DNA from: Nelumbo lutea
Lineage: Eukaryota; Streptophyta; Magnoliopsida; Proteales; Nelumbonaceae
Reading direction: 5' to 3'
Length of the DNA stretch: 64,000 nucleotides
NCBI GenBank assembly: GCA_022828595.1
Contig: JAKGHH010000001.1
Span: 207,533,813 to 207,597,812, forward strand
The position numbers and the translations under genes are program-made. Below are positions 1 through 12,100 of the stretch, in pieces. The stretch's first letter is position 1, and every line of letters starts with the position of its first letter. The notes under the pieces are model-generated. The model saw nothing but the letters and a program-made list of their open reading frames with translations, did no database searches and had not been told where the DNA came from.

Positions 1-953
1 ACACATCAGCCACATGGGTTCAGCCCAGCCTTTGTTACAAGGCCTGGCCGAATACACTGTTATGGACAGTGCACCCCCTGAAAACCCATCTCATGGGCTC
101 TTTGGGCCCAACACTTACCCTAAGTGGTCCCTGGGCTAAGCCACCTTGTAACACCCAGGGACTGTGGGCAAATGCAAGATTAGCCCATCAGGTATTATCC
201 TCAATGGTCTTACACTTAACCTCTCAGCCCATAATGATCATACATTGCCCGACAAGAGAGGACCTCTCCCTCGGCTGCAAGGAACAGTGTTGCACTCTCT
301 GCTTATATGGATCTCGGGAATTAAAACATTTTGCAAACCTTTTAGAAACCATTAAATATATACTTTTATATCTCATATAAAATATATTTTGCAAAACAAA
401 TCTCAACGATTGAAATCGGTTGCCGGCAATCTTGGTTTCCATTAGTGAGAGTGCATCCCCGATCATTACCTCTGTCCCAACATACCCAGGTTTTGACCCC
501 CACTAAGGATTTCACTGATTGGTATATCAAAGACAACCCAATCCAACACCTAGTGCAGTATCATAATCGAGTCTAGGGGTCGGGTGTAACTTTCTAGTTT
601 TGCCCATCAATCTCCAAGGTCCAGGGCAATACTAGAAATCTGGTCCAGTTCAAAGATTCAATTAATCCTACACTGCATGTGCCTAGGGTCTCACCCTGGT
701 AGCTGAGACAGGCCACCCCAACCGACTTGGTGACACCACTGTGTTAGCCTTGTCAGGATAGGTCTCCCCAGACCGAATCACTGGCTGTGAACATTCTAAA
801 CTAACACGAGTCTCATTAAGTGCCCGGTTTAAGGGTATTACACAGAAACATACCAAGGGAACATGAATCAAATGTGCACTTTTATTCATTTACAATAAAC
901 TCATAAAGTACATCATCTTAATTAAAGCTAAGGGCATACAAAACTGTCTAACA
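1..953 (-). mobile_element. Partial long terminal repeat, copy A of the ~1.95-kb LTR family
   Basis: Read on the minus strand, the sequence starts with TGTTAGACAG at 953 and runs off the window start. It matches the first half of the two complete copies at 11691-13648 and 58851-60775, including the shared opening segment ending in gtatgccc and the later 'gacccctagactcgatta' block. It interrupts the gag start of copia Y, whose reading frame breaks shortly before the junction. Small open frames in it (for example 683-889) are shared only as DNA with the other copies and are not genes. The 3' end and its target duplication lie outside the window. Confidence 0.85.
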
Positions 954-1818
954 CCGGCAACATACCTTGATTTTCAAAGAGCACCAATAGCCATTTTTGC
1001 TGTTTGGGACCACTCCAAGTAGCATGTACCATCCAACTTAATTGTAGTTATGGTTCCTACCCCAAAAGGTTCACTAGCACCTACTCCACCTAGCCCCATT
1101 TGACCTGTGAACTTGCATTCAACTCCACTACCCTCCATAATTCCCAAAATAGCTGCCTAGAGAATCAATTGTAGATGAAGAAAAATAAATTTACCCCCTT
1201 TAGAGGCCTCAACCCCCTTTCCTTTTCTCCAAGGGAGTAGAATCAAGAGAAAAGGCTGCCTCTCTCTCCAGATACCTAAAAAAACTAAGAATTTGAACTG
1301 CCCTCTTCAGAAATTGCCAAGAAATCCAAAAAATGCAGAGTGCCCCTTCCTAGGTCAAAATTGAAGAGTCCTACTGCAATCAAGACTCTTCCTCCAATTC
1401 TTCCTGGTTTTGTTGATCAGCCCAAGATCTGACACAAAGGTTCTATATCCACCAAAAGATCCAAGAATTGGGCACTTTTTAAGTCTTCAATCAGCTCTCT
1501 AACTCACCATGTAGTTGGCTGATCTAGGGCTGCATTATGGAAGACTCAAAAAATCCCAAAAAACTGCTCTGATACGAAGTAGAAAAGAAAAAACAATAAT
1601 CTGATTTGATAACAGAGAGAAAGAAGAGAGAAGAGAGAATTCTTAGTGAGATGAAAAGAGAGAGAAGAAGAGATTGGGAGAAGCCAATAATGATGTGGCT
1701 ACCCCATTCATTATCTTATATGCTAATAGAAAAGATTGATCACAAAGACTAATATGCCCTTAACAGGGCGGCTACTGTTCATAACATAAAAACAGCTCAA
1801 AAAAAAAACAAAACAACA
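954..1818 (-). mobile_element. Copia element Y, 5' end only (LTR, primer site, gag start)
   Basis: Minus-strand order is a probable 5' LTR (1818 to 1578), a primer-binding site like TGGTATCAGAGC with two changes (about 1577-1566), a leader, then the gag start from 1138. The LTR start (tgttgttttg) is a guess, because no second LTR is visible for comparison. The element is cut by LTR copy A at 953. It appears to be inserted in the protease region of older copia X, which resumes at 1819. Confidence 0.6.
974..1138 (-). pseudogene. Copia Y gag N-terminus (fragment)
   Basis: The ATG at 1138 opens a short frame that carries the typical copia gag signature: a 'TTIKLDGTCYLEWSQ' stretch followed by TAKMAIGA, matching the I-x-LDGxNYLEWS motif of copia capsid proteins. 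A stop at 976-974 ends the frame, and LTR copy A begins at 953. Only about 54 residues of a polyprotein that normally exceeds 1300 remain, so this is non-functional. Confidence 0.7.
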
Positions 1819-2729
1819 TAAATGAATGGGCCCTAGATCATAATACCATGGATATTATGCTCTCGACTTATCTTCTTCCTTGTGTTTACGTCATGGAAAA
1901 CATAATACCAAGGGAAGAATGTTAAAAAAAAAAAACAATTGAGAGGCTTACTTAATTTGCTTATAGACATTAAATGGAAAGGAAACTTAGGGACATATAT
2001 CACTGAGGATAGGGACAATGAAGGTTGAAGAGAAACATAACCTAAACCACAAACTAAAGTTTTAGTATCTTCAACTACTGTAACTAACTATGAGGAAGAG
2101 GACTGTGACAGGGAAGTAGGCACACCTAGTAACCCTCTCATATGATCAAAAGCTCTAGAATGTAAGTCAAGGAATGGGACAACTAGGATTAAAATGTCAA
2201 TGTCGGTGGAAATATTGGTCATCCAAATACAGGAAGCATGCTGGAATGTTGGAAACATTGTATGGATTGTAAGAATTGCAGACATGGTAGAAATGCTGTG
2301 AAAAATGCAAAATTATATATTTATTTTTATATAATGAAATGATAAAAAGATGCATACCTTTAAAATTATAGTGTTCCAAATCATCATAACCACATGATAG
2401 AGTGAGTGCAAGAAAAATTTAAACTCATAGAAAGTGCAAATAATTCTAACAGGGCAAATTTAAATTCAGTAGTCTTCTATGCTCTTACCACCCTGCTGAA
2501 GATGAAAGTACTCCTGCATCTGATAAACTGTTCTCCTTGCTTGAATACAGCCTTTGAGCATGTTCCTAGGTTTCTTTGAGCATTTTGTTACATTCACTCA
2601 TCATACCCTATGCTGCCAGTTAATGGTTTCTCATCCTTCAAGGACTTAAGCTTCTCTTTATCCATAAAGAAGACTTCCACAGACTTGACCCAATGTATGT
2701 AATTCTCCCCATTTAATTTTATGGAAGTT
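1819..2729 (-). pseudogene. Copia X gag and protease remnant
   Basis: Translated on the minus strand with frameshifts, 2729-2450 gives a copia gag N-terminus (SIKLNGENYIHWVKSVEV, later YxMQEYFHLQQGGKSIEDYY-like in shifted frames). From about 2160 down to 1819 it gives protease-to-GAG-pre-integrase sequence, with SLSSVIYVPKFPFHLMSISK near 2018-1960 and a TFFPxYxVFxDVxTxKxI motif after it. No integrase or reverse transcriptase follows, because element Y interrupts at 1818. Its 5' LTR, primer site and leader lie beyond element F at 8059-8903. Confidence 0.65.
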
Positions 2730-2965
2730 AGTTGCAGAAACTAGGGTTTCAAGTGAGAGAGAAAGAAGGGAAGAAAAGAAGAACAAGAGGAAGAAGAAAG
2801 GAAAATGTCGAGGGGTGTGAAATTCATTGTTCGCACCCTCAAAAGTTCACTTTATAGTTGAAAATTAATAATTACAAGAAGGCCCCTATATGGGTGCCCA
2901 AATACAAAGAGAGTATAAGAAAGGAGAAAATGACCAAAAACACCCCTATCTAACCATTCTCAACA
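2730..2965 (-). repeat. Copia F left LTR (3' LTR)
   Basis: This 236-bp copy shares the 'cagaaactagggtttcaag' start, the tcaaaagttcactttrta core and the 'ctaaccattctcaaca' end with the right LTR. It differs by a longer purine-rich stretch (about 2757-2805). Minus-strand reading runs TGTTGAGAAT...GCAACT. Confidence 0.85.
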
Positions 2966-3633
2966 CTCCCCCTCAAGTTGAGCATATATGTCAATCATGC
3001 CCATCTTGGTAAGGTTCTTAGCAAACTTTGGATGGTGAGCACCTTTAGTAAGGCAATCAGCTAGTTGGTCTTCTGACCTTACAAAAGGAAGGCAAATCTC
3101 TCTGCTAGCAATTCTTTCTCTAATAAATGTCTATTCACCTCAATATGCTATGTACGATCATGTTGGACAAGATTGTGAGCAATATTTATGGCTGCTTGAT
3201 TGTCACAATATAGTCTCATTGGAACATCTGCTTGGATGCCCATCTTAGTCAATAAGGTCTTCAACCAGAGTAGTTCAGATACTCCATGAGCCATTGCCCT
3301 GTACTTTGCCTCAACACTAGACCGAGCAACCACAGATTGTTTCTTACTTCTCCAGGAAACCACATTGCCTCCAACTAAGGCACAATAACCGGATGTAGAT
3401 CTTCTATCATCGGTGGACCCTGCCCAATTAGCATCCATGTAAGCTTCAATCTTTAGATGGTCGTGGTTGGAATATAACATCCCTTTGCCATGCCATCCTT
3501 TCAGGTAGGCTAAAATTATGTTAGTTGCCTGCATATGTGATGTCTTGGGTTCATGCATATATTGGCTAACCACTCCAAAAGCATAGGAAATGCCAGGGCT
3601 AGTCAAACAAAGATACAGAAGGCGTCCTACCAA
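2966..3633 (-). pseudogene. Copia F RNase H domain
   Basis: The frame shows ISYAFGVVSQYMH, then YMDANWAGSTDDRRSTSGYC, KKQSVVARSSVEAKYRAMA and [13 protein letters not shown], which are the standard motifs of the copia RNase H module. The usual YTDADWAG is YMDANWAG here, with one catalytic Asp changed to Asn. The open frame stops near 3148. Beyond it, related sequence in other frames continues to the polypurine tract (IYAQLEGEC near 2960). Confidence 0.8.
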
Positions 3634-4570
3634 TCTCTGATATACCCCCTATCTGGAAGAACTCCTCCTTCAGTAGAGTTCAAATAGTGGTTGGGATCAA
3701 TTAGAGTTTCTATAGGCTTACACCCTAATTCTCCAACCTCATGAAGCAAATCAAGTACATATTTCCTTTGTGACAGAAAAATCCCCTTCTTGGGTCTTGC
3801 AACTTCAATGCCAAGAAAGTATCGAAGATCACCAAGGTCCTTAATCTCAAATTTAGAAGCAATGAATGACTTTAACTGAGAGATACATGTGATATCATCA
3901 CTTGTCGCAACAATGTCATCAACATATACTATCAACATTGTTACTCTACCATCAACTCTTCTAATAGATAAGGTGTGGTCAGCCTGAGATTAAGAAAAAC
4001 CAATCTTTAAGATGGCATTCCTTAACCTGTCAAACCATGCTCTTGGAGATTGTTTTAGCCCATATGAAGACTTCTTCAAACGGCACACTTTTCCATCACT
4101 GTTAGGGAAACTTACCCCGGTGGTAAGTTCATATACAGTTCCTCTTGTAAGTCCCCATTAAGGGAAGTGGTCTTTACATCCATTTGATATAAAAGCCATG
4201 AGTAATGGGCGGCAAGAGACATAATCATACGAATGGAGTTCATTATAGCAAATGGAGCAAAGGTTTCTAGATGATCACTGCCATAAGTCTGAGTGTATCC
4301 TTTGGCTACAAGTTGAGCTTTGTATCTTTTAATTGAGCCATCTGCCTTGTGCTTAACAGTATAAACCCATTTACACCCAACAGGAATCTTATCCTTAGGG
4401 CAAGGAACAACCTCCCAAGTTTGGTTCTTTATTAGGGCCTCCATTCCTTGGTTCATAGCTCCCTTACAATTGGGGCATTGCATTGCCTTTGTAACACTAT
4501 GAGGGATGGAAATAGAAGAGATAGCAAAACTATAGGCACAATAGGAAGGGGAAAGAGCACCATAAGACAC
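3627..4570 (-). pseudogene. Copia F reverse transcriptase (frameshifted)
   Basis: 4570-4112 encodes the fingers part ([58 protein letters not shown]). 3938-3627 encodes the palm with the catalytic [14 protein letters not shown] and YFLGIEVARPKKGIFLSQRK. Between them (3940-4111) recognisable sequence continues in other frames. YVDD is intact, but the domain is broken by at least two frameshifts. Confidence 0.8.
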
Positions 4571-4639
4571 ATAGTGATAGGATACTTACTACATGTCTTC
4601 TTCCCTTTTCGAATGGCAATAGGAAGATTAAGGTCAGAA

Positions 4640-6570
4640 TTAATAATAGGATTGTCGGAGGTTCAAGATTACTTGAGTTTGGGGAATTGGATTGTGATGG
4701 GAATTCTGCTTCAGGAGCCACCCTCTTACTTTGCCTGATGAAAAACTGCTGCTAGGACCGAGGTCGATACATAGGAGGAGGAGGAGAAGGAATAGAGGTA
4801 GGAAGAAAGGGAGGAACAAGAAGGTAGAAGGGAGTCTAATCTTCACTTGCATTCCCCCCTTGAAGAGAATGATGGGATGATTGGAAAAAGGAAGAGGATT
4901 CCAAAAAGGTAACATCCTTAGAGACATATCTCTTTCTAGAGAGAGCATCAAAGCATCTATAGTCTTTCTGGAAAGGAGAGTAACCAATGAATTTATGATC
5001 AAACTTGTGCCAGGAAGGACTCATATCATGAACAAAACAAACACAACCAAAGACCTTAAGGGTTAGATTAAAAGGAAGTTCATCAGGGAAGAGTAGTTGA
5101 TGAGAAGAATGAAGGTTAAGGTCCCTTGATGGGAGTTTGTTAATGAGATATACAGTTGTCTCAATAGCATCACCCTAGAAACGAGTTGGAACATGAGCTT
5201 GGAACAATAAGCCTCGAACAACTTCAACCACATGCCTGTTTTTTTCTTTCAGCCACCCCATTTTGTTGTGGAGTATGACTACATGAACTTTGGTGAATAA
5301 TGCCTCTGTTTTTTTCTCAAGTTGTGTTTCGACCATATTCATGAAGTTTTGAACAATCATAGGAACTTCATCTCTACTTTTATCAAGTAAAGTCATGTAT
5401 ACCGACTGTAATCATCAACAAAGAGAATGAAATATCTATACCCCCCCCCATACAGGGGACAACATATGGGCCCCAAATATCAGTATGGATCAAATGGAAA
5501 GCAACATTACTTCTTTTATTGTTTGCAAAACATGTGTTTCCACATTGTTTGGATAAATGACAAATTTCACATTCAAAATTCGATTTTGACACAAAATCAG
5601 ACAAGTTTGGAAACAAAAACTTGACAGAATTGATAGACATATGACCAAGGTGACAATGCCATAATTTCAAAAGGTTCATTTTCTCATTGGAACAAGATTC
5701 AATCTGGCTTGACAATCCATGCTCTAAAGGTCCATTCAGAAGATAGACTCCATCCACTTCATGCCCACTTCCAATTGTCTTTCCCATGCTCCGGTTCTGA
5801 AAAACACAACCGGTGGGAAAAAAGGTCACTGAGCAATTGTGGGATTTTGTTAGAGAACTAGAATTGACAGACATATGACCAAGGCGACAATGCCATAATT
5901 TCAAAAGGCTCATTTTCTCATTGGAACAAGATTCAATCTGGCTTGACAATCCATGTTCTAAAGGTCCATCCAGGAGATAGACTCCATCCACTTCATGCCC
6001 ACTTCCAATTGTCTTTCCCGTGCTCCGGTTTTGAAAAACACAACCGGTGGGAAAAAAGGTCACTAAGCAATTGTGGGATTTTGTTAGAGAACTAGCAGAC
6101 AATAATTTTTTTTTTTGTAGCTGGGGCACATGTAGAACAGAGTCAATAGAAAGGTTATTAGTGATTCTGACTTCACCCTGACCCGAGATTGGAGTCTGTG
6201 ATCCATCTGCAACAGTAATCTTCTTGCCCTTCTCCGGGGTTAACTTATATGAGGTAAAATGTGAAGGCATACTAGTCATATGGGCACTGACCCCAGAGCC
6301 ATACAATCCATGGGCTAAGGAGGTGGAACAAGCAAGTGCAGTACCTGTCTTGGCAATATGAACTAGATAAATTACTAAGTCGAGAACCAGTGATGAGGAT
6401 GTATCACCCTTCTCTAGCTGCAACAATATATTCCTGAGTTTGTCCATCATATCAGCGGAGTCGAGCACATCTGAGGGCTGAGCATCATTACCAACTATGG
6501 CCAAGTGAGCATTGCCCTTCTTCCCGGTTTTGTACTTTCTGGTTTTAGATGAGGATTGAGCTTCCAACAC
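4640..6570 (-). pseudogene. Copia F gag end, protease and integrase
   Basis: 6570-5383 is one 395-codon frame. It has SGVSAHMTS (protease site region, but the expected DSG is changed), ITVADGSQTPISGQGEV, LHVPQLQ, then the GAG-pre-integrase LWHCRLGHMS, the zinc-binding CEICHLSKQ and the integrase start HTDIWGPYV. Integrase sequence resumes at 5396-5175 (MVETQLEKK, then KEKNRHVVEVVRGLLF, the degenerate form of the [10 protein letters not shown] motif). 5024-4640 holds the C-terminal FKxDYRCFDALSRKRYVSKDVTF segment. It carries the 234-bp tandem duplication described separately. Confidence 0.8.
5628..6095 (-). repeat. 234-bp in-frame tandem duplication in copia F
   Basis: The segments 5628-5861 and 5862-6095 are near-identical direct copies (for example the block from gacatatgaccaagg to ttagagaactag). 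The offset is exactly 234 bp, so 78 codons are duplicated without breaking the frame. The protein therefore repeats SLTKSHNC...VTFFPTGCVFQN through LWHCxLGHMSxNS. Confidence 0.9.
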
Positions 6571-6864
6571 CTTTCTTTAGTGTGTCTTGTCTTCTTGTAG
6601 TACTCACAAATAACACCCTTGACTTTCTCTTCAATGGGATGTTTGCTAGTATTTTGCTACAAGGCAGAATGATCACTTACAAAGGATTGTGTCATGGCAT
6701 TTCTTCAGCTTTTTTCCCCTTGTACAAGAGAGTAAGCAGTAGCAAGAGAAACAACGCTTGCACTAAGAATGTGTTGTCTAGTGAAATCAAACTCTGGGTT
6801 CAAGCCAACCAAAAAATCAAAGATTCTATTTTCCTATATGTACTTCCGATACTACTTACCATCT

Positions 6865-7330
6865 TTAGGGTCCTTGCAAACTAGAGCTTTCAAGTGATCT
6901 ATTTCTTCCTAGATAGACTGTAGAAAAGAGAAATACATAGCAACAAATAAATCTCTCCCCTTGACGCATACTGCAAGCTTCCCTCCGAAGCTGATAAGTT
7001 CTATCAGTATTGTTAACTTGGGAATAAGTAGCAACTACCCTATCCCAGATATCCTTGGCAGATGGAAGAAACATGTAATTTCGGGCAATATGAAGTTGCA
7101 TTGAGCAAAACAGCCATGACATAACAAGGGAGTTGTCTTGTTCCCACCTTGCAAATTTCAGGTCTTCAAGACTCGGCTTCACTTCCCTTTCTGTGATGAA
7201 TCCCAATTTACCCCTCCCAGTAATGGCAAGTTTATTAAATTGAGATCACTCTAAAAAATTAGTTCCATCCAGTTTAACAGTAGTTATCATACTATTGGAA
7301 ATATTTGCAATTCCTAGGAACACGTCGGGA
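6865..7330 (-). pseudogene. Copia F gag
   Basis: Minus-strand translation gives ITTVKLDGTNFLE, a stop, then SQFNKLAITGRGKLGFITE, LVMSWLFCSMQLHIARNYMF, AKDIWDRVVATYSQ and RTYQLRREACSMRQGE. These are the standard capsid motifs of this copia type. One in-frame stop and a later frameshift mark decay. Confidence 0.8.
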
Positions 7331-7843
7331 ACCATCTGAAAATCCTTAGATGATTTCATATTCTAACAAGACACCTTTTCTCCAACCAAAAAGGACCCTC
7401 AACACTTTAACCGAGATTCCAGACCAAAAAAACTAGGTTACCACACGGTTAAGAACCAAAGCAAGACCCAAAAACTAGGTTTGCGGCAAAATAGAGGGAG
7501 AAAAAAATCTCCCAAATTGAAAAATGACTTGAATGGTCTAGGTTTTATAACAGAAAAAATCATTAAACATGCTATACATGGATCGACATCAGATCTGGGA
7601 TTTCTGCGATTTTTTCCTTGAAAAATCCACCAAAAATCATAGAAGCTACAGATAATGACAAGAGTCATACCAAAATCTTTCTAAAATCAAGGCGTATCGA
7701 ACTGTGTTGGTTTCATAGACCGCCGCCGACACCTGTACAGACTGCTGGCATCATCTGGCAGCAATCTGACATCAGCAGTTTGCCTTTAGGTTGGAGATCA
7801 GCAGAAAGCTAACTCCCAGATGCTTCTACCCGCTCTGATACCA

Positions 7844-8058
7844 AGTTGCAGAAACTAGGGTTTCAAGAGAGAAAGAAAGAAGAGAAGAAAGGAAAGTGTC
7901 GAGAGGTGTGTGAAGTTCACTGTTCACACCCTCAAAAGTTCACTTTGTAATTGAAAATTAATAATTACAAGAAGGCCCCTATCTGGGTGCCCAAATACAA
8001 AGAGAGTATAAGAAAGGAGAAAATGACCAAAAACACCCCTGTCTAACCATTCTCAACA
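7844..8058 (-). repeat. Copia F right LTR (5' LTR)
   Basis: This 215-bp partner of the left LTR starts on the + strand directly after the primer-binding complement gctctgatacca. It ends with ctaaccattctcaaca at 8058. The LTR terminus at the primer site reads GCAACT, so the ends are TG...CT rather than TG...CA. Confidence 0.85.
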
Positions 8059-8903
8059 TTGTTTACACTGCAAAGAACTCAGATGGAACCAAAACACTAG
8101 ATTTCACCACTTCTGGATGCTGTCATGGCTTCTTTTAATCACCCAAAATGTAAAGAACACCTAGCAAATTTCCAGCCACAAAAATGAGAATACCGACTTC
8201 ATAGCACTAACAAACCAATTCCAGCACCTTACCATTCACCACTGCATGCTAGCAGCTACTTACATAAGTCACCAAAACTGATTACCACTATGCCCTCTTT
8301 AGTAAAATCAATTGAAGAGTCTAAACAACCACATGCATCATTCCACAGTCACACATGGTGACTGTAACTGAGTAGAAAATAGAAAATAGATTTGACCCAC
8401 TCAAGGATGGCATTAAGTGGAGACACTGATCTCCAGAAAGAAACTCAAATAGAATAGGTTCTGCACTCTTAATGCCACTTCTAGTATGGATCACAGACCT
8501 TAAACCCTACCTAAAAGTGATTGCAGGTCACACTGAACACCCAGAAGAGATCATGGGTTGCTGTGATAGTCCACAAAACCTTCTAGCATCAACTGCAGGT
8601 CACTAGTGAATTTCTAAGAGTGGCCAGAGGTCACTTGCATGCTTCTATAAGAGATGAACGTGGCTCTGGTACCATGTAAATTCTGTATATATAAGAAAGG
8701 AGAAGAGAGAGAAATATAGAGAGAACAAGTGGGAGAAAATAAAATAATCTCCCACCAGTTGACAGCTTCCTCGTTTATATGTTTTATAGTACATATAAAA
8801 GGTCTATTCTGCCCTTAATGAAGTGGGGCAGAGCTTAAACTGTTCTCATATCACAATGATAAGTAAAGACACCAAACTACCCCTGGTCTCACACCTCTTA
8901 ACA
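8059..8903 (-). mobile_element. Copia X 5' LTR, primer site and leader
   Basis: On the minus strand an LTR with the 3' end cagaatttaca at 8675 is followed at once by TGGTACCAGAGCC (8674-8662), a tRNA-iMet-type primer site. The LTR's 5' end is probably TGTTAAGAGG at 8903 (no second LTR to confirm). 8059-8661 is untranslated leader with no frame I recognise. The gag continues beyond inserted element F at 2729. Confidence 0.6.
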
Positions 8904-9152
8904 GAGCTCAACTCAACTCAGACAAACTATTGACTAACTCAGCCTTAACCCCAACTCGGGAAGTTGATCTAAGTTGGTACAGTAGTGATACACTATTTAA
9001 ACAGTTGTGTATATGTTGTGTTTAGGATGTTTCATCACTTTATGCTGGGCTTTTGGAAGGGTCTAGTTCTCTTCTTCTATTTCAGGTTACTTGGATGTTT
9101 ATTGATCAATAATTTTCATCAAACAAGCTTTAAACAAGTATTTTATGTGCAG

Positions 9153-12100
9153 GTTAATCAAGCATAGGATGAATGAATCTGATGCATATAAATACTTTGT
9201 CTTGAGAGCACAGCATATAGCACTATCCCACGGATTTGAAATAGTTAACTGGTAAAGGACTTCAGCTCAAGGTTTTCTAAAATCTAAATCAATACTATCT
9301 ATCTACCTATCTATATGTACCATCTCATTTGTGCATTTGTAAAATGAATAGGGAAGAAACCTTCAACAACTTTGGCAAGCAATTGAACCCAAAGACAGTA
9401 GTGCACAACTGGTATGCCTTTTTTCCTATCATTTTTAAGGAGCCTATAGTTCAAAAGGCCCATATCTATGCATGCATTTCTTTATTTAACTATAACTTGT
9501 TGATTCGGCTGTCCTAATTTGTTTGTTTTATCTTTGTTGTGTCTTAAGACATTAGTTATTGGGCCTAATCTTATTTAGTGTTTTATTTGACTAGGTGTCC
9601 CATCACTAATCAGGGGCATTCTAGTCTATTTATGTAACATTATGTAATGCTCTTATACATAATAGTTTAGGGCTGGCTTAGAGTGATTTTTCTGCCCTTC
9701 TCATATCTTCTCCTTCTTCTTCTCTTCTCATTCGGCAGCCTTATTCAAGCAAACATGGTATCAGAGCTCTAATCTTTCGCCTGGTTACAGCAGCCACTTC
9801 TTCTTCTACTCGCATCTACCTCTCTCTCTTCTTCTTTTCTATCTTGGTTGCTGCAAAGAAACCCTACGGTTGGTCGTAGAACAAAGCAGGACCTACATCT
9901 AGGGTTTCCCTTGGTTGTAGGGCCCAAGGGGAGTTAGACCCGGAATCTGATGCCCTAATAGACACAGTACAGCAAACTGTAGCCATTCGGCTAAGAGGGA
10001 TCTGTGTAGAACAGATCTAAGAGGGAGGACTGAACTCAGCAGTCCTAGAACTGTTCGTGGGTGAGGTTATTGCCTGTGATAGCAGTGATTAGCACACAGT
10101 AGAAGCCAACACAGCAAGTTGCAGGCTGCGGCAACAGTGTTGCACAACAGATTATAGTCTGCGACAGCAGTAATTAGGGCACAGTGCAGCAGTGTAGTAC
10201 TTGGTGTTTCAGCTCCGTGACGGGTTCTTAGGACTGAGTTTTAGTGCAGCAAGTTCCGTAAGTTTGAAACAGTTCCCTATATAGTGTTTACAGTCTTGAC
10301 ATTTACAAATAGGAGAAGATGTCTTCCATATCCAGGGAAGTGTCTTCTAGAGATGTTAGGGCTTGTAGGAGGCCTCCTAATATGGAGAATCCAAATCTGC
10401 ACAGCCTACAGATCACAAATGTGTTGTTGGATGAGTACAACTTCAGAGAATGGTCTGTTTCTGCCATGCTCTTCATCACATCCCAGGAACTCACTGGTTA
10501 CTTGGACGGGCAGAAGAAGGAACCCGAAGTGGGGAGTGCTGAATATGCAACTTGGTGCAAGGAAAATGCTACAGTTATGTCCTGGCTACTTGCTTCAATG
10601 ACTCCAAGGGTAGCTAGGACTGTTCAACATTTCTCCACTGCTGCCAAGATATGGGAAAAAGTGTCTAAAACCTATGGGCAGAAAAAAAAATAATGCCAGA
10701 ATTTATAGACTGAATCAAGACATTGTTGCCTTGAGACAAGGAGATATGAGTGTGGAAACATATTTTTCTACACTAGAAGGACTATGGGAAGAGCTAGATC
10801 ATCACTTTATTATTGATTGGGAGAATGCCAGAGACATGGAAAAGCATGACAAACAGGATGAAGAGGGTAGATCATTTAAATTCTTGGCTGACCTAGATCC
10901 AGTATATGAGAGCATAAGGTCCCAAATTCTGGGAAGGGATGGAATGCTGGACTTACATCATGTCTACTACCTTGTGAGGAATGAAGAGGTGAGAAGAAAG
11001 GAGATGCAGGTTGATACTCAAACTAAACTAGCTGAACAGTCTGTGGAACATTCGGCCCTAATCTCTACAAATCAAAAAGGGAACAGGTACTCGAACAAGA
11101 GACATCTGAAGTGCACCCACTGTGGAGGAGAAAGGCATGTGAAAGAGAAATGTTGGGTTCTCTATCCGCATCTGAAGCCAGCTGCATTGCGGAAAGATAA
11201 GAAGCATCAAAAAAGTCAACTTGCAAGTGGGAATCTGGCTACGAGTCACAGTGATGAGGGTTCAAAACACTCATCCATAGTTACTTCCTCTTCCATGGAA
11301 CTGACTACTAATTCCCCTGGAACTGGGTCCTTGGGTTTTACTGCCGGTGAGGTAGAGGTACTTAGCCGGGCCATAGCCCGTCTAAGGACCAATTCTCTTG
11401 CTTCCACCTCCCTTGCTAGGTCAGGTATTGTCTCTACCTTTAGTGCAACTAGTACTATTGATGCTACCTCTTGGATTATTGATTCTGGTGCAATTGACCA
11501 CATGACACACGTCTTCTCTATTTTCTTCCTATCATTTAATGTCTGGCCAAGATAAGATGAGGGTTGCTAATGGTTCTTTCTCTATCGTTTCTGGGAAAGG
11601 AGTGGTTGACCTAAGCAAGGACCTCTCACTCAAACCTGTCTCAGAAACTCAAGGTAATCCTATCAACTCCTCTGACTTGGATCTTCCTATTGTTGGACAG
11701 TTTTGTATGCCCTTAGCTTCAATCAAAATTGATGTACTTTATGAGTTTATTGTAAATGAATAAAAGTACATATTTGATTCATGTTCCCTGGGTATGTTTC
11801 TGTGTAATACCCTTAAACTGGACACTTATTGAGACTCGTGTTAGTTTAGAATGTTCACAGCCAGTGGGTCGGTCTGGGGAGACCTATCCTGACAAGGCTG
11901 ACACTGTGGTGCCACCAAGTCGGTTGGGGTGGCTTGTCTCAGCTACCGGGGTGAGACCCTAGGCACATACAGTGTGGGATTAATTGAATCTTTGAACTGG
12001 ACCAGATTTCCAGTATTGCCCTGGACCTTGGAGATTGATGGGCAAAACTGGAAAGTTACACCCGACCCCTAGACTCGATTATGATACTGCACTAGGTGTT

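Larger units (their letters stand above)
2730..8058 (-). mobile_element. Copia element F, two LTRs, decayed coding region
   Basis: Two related LTRs flank gag, protease, integrase, reverse transcriptase and RNase H in copia order on the minus strand. The right (5') LTR is followed by a primer site (gctctgatacca on the + strand, 7832-7843). A polypurine tract (GAGGGGGAG on the minus strand) abuts the left LTR at 2966. Frames are split by many frameshifts and stops. The element sits inside the gag of copia X: the gag fragment to the left (2450-2729) and the X leader to the right (8059-8660) belong together. I find no exact 5-bp target duplication (aagtt on the left, ttgtt on the right). Confidence 0.85.

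Noticed and set aside
8985..9167. 60-codon frame before the first visible hexosaminidase exon, considered as an upstream exon
   Set aside because: It lacks the expected GGDEV...W sequence that precedes the MNESDAYKYF exon, and is T-rich like an intron polypyrimidine region.
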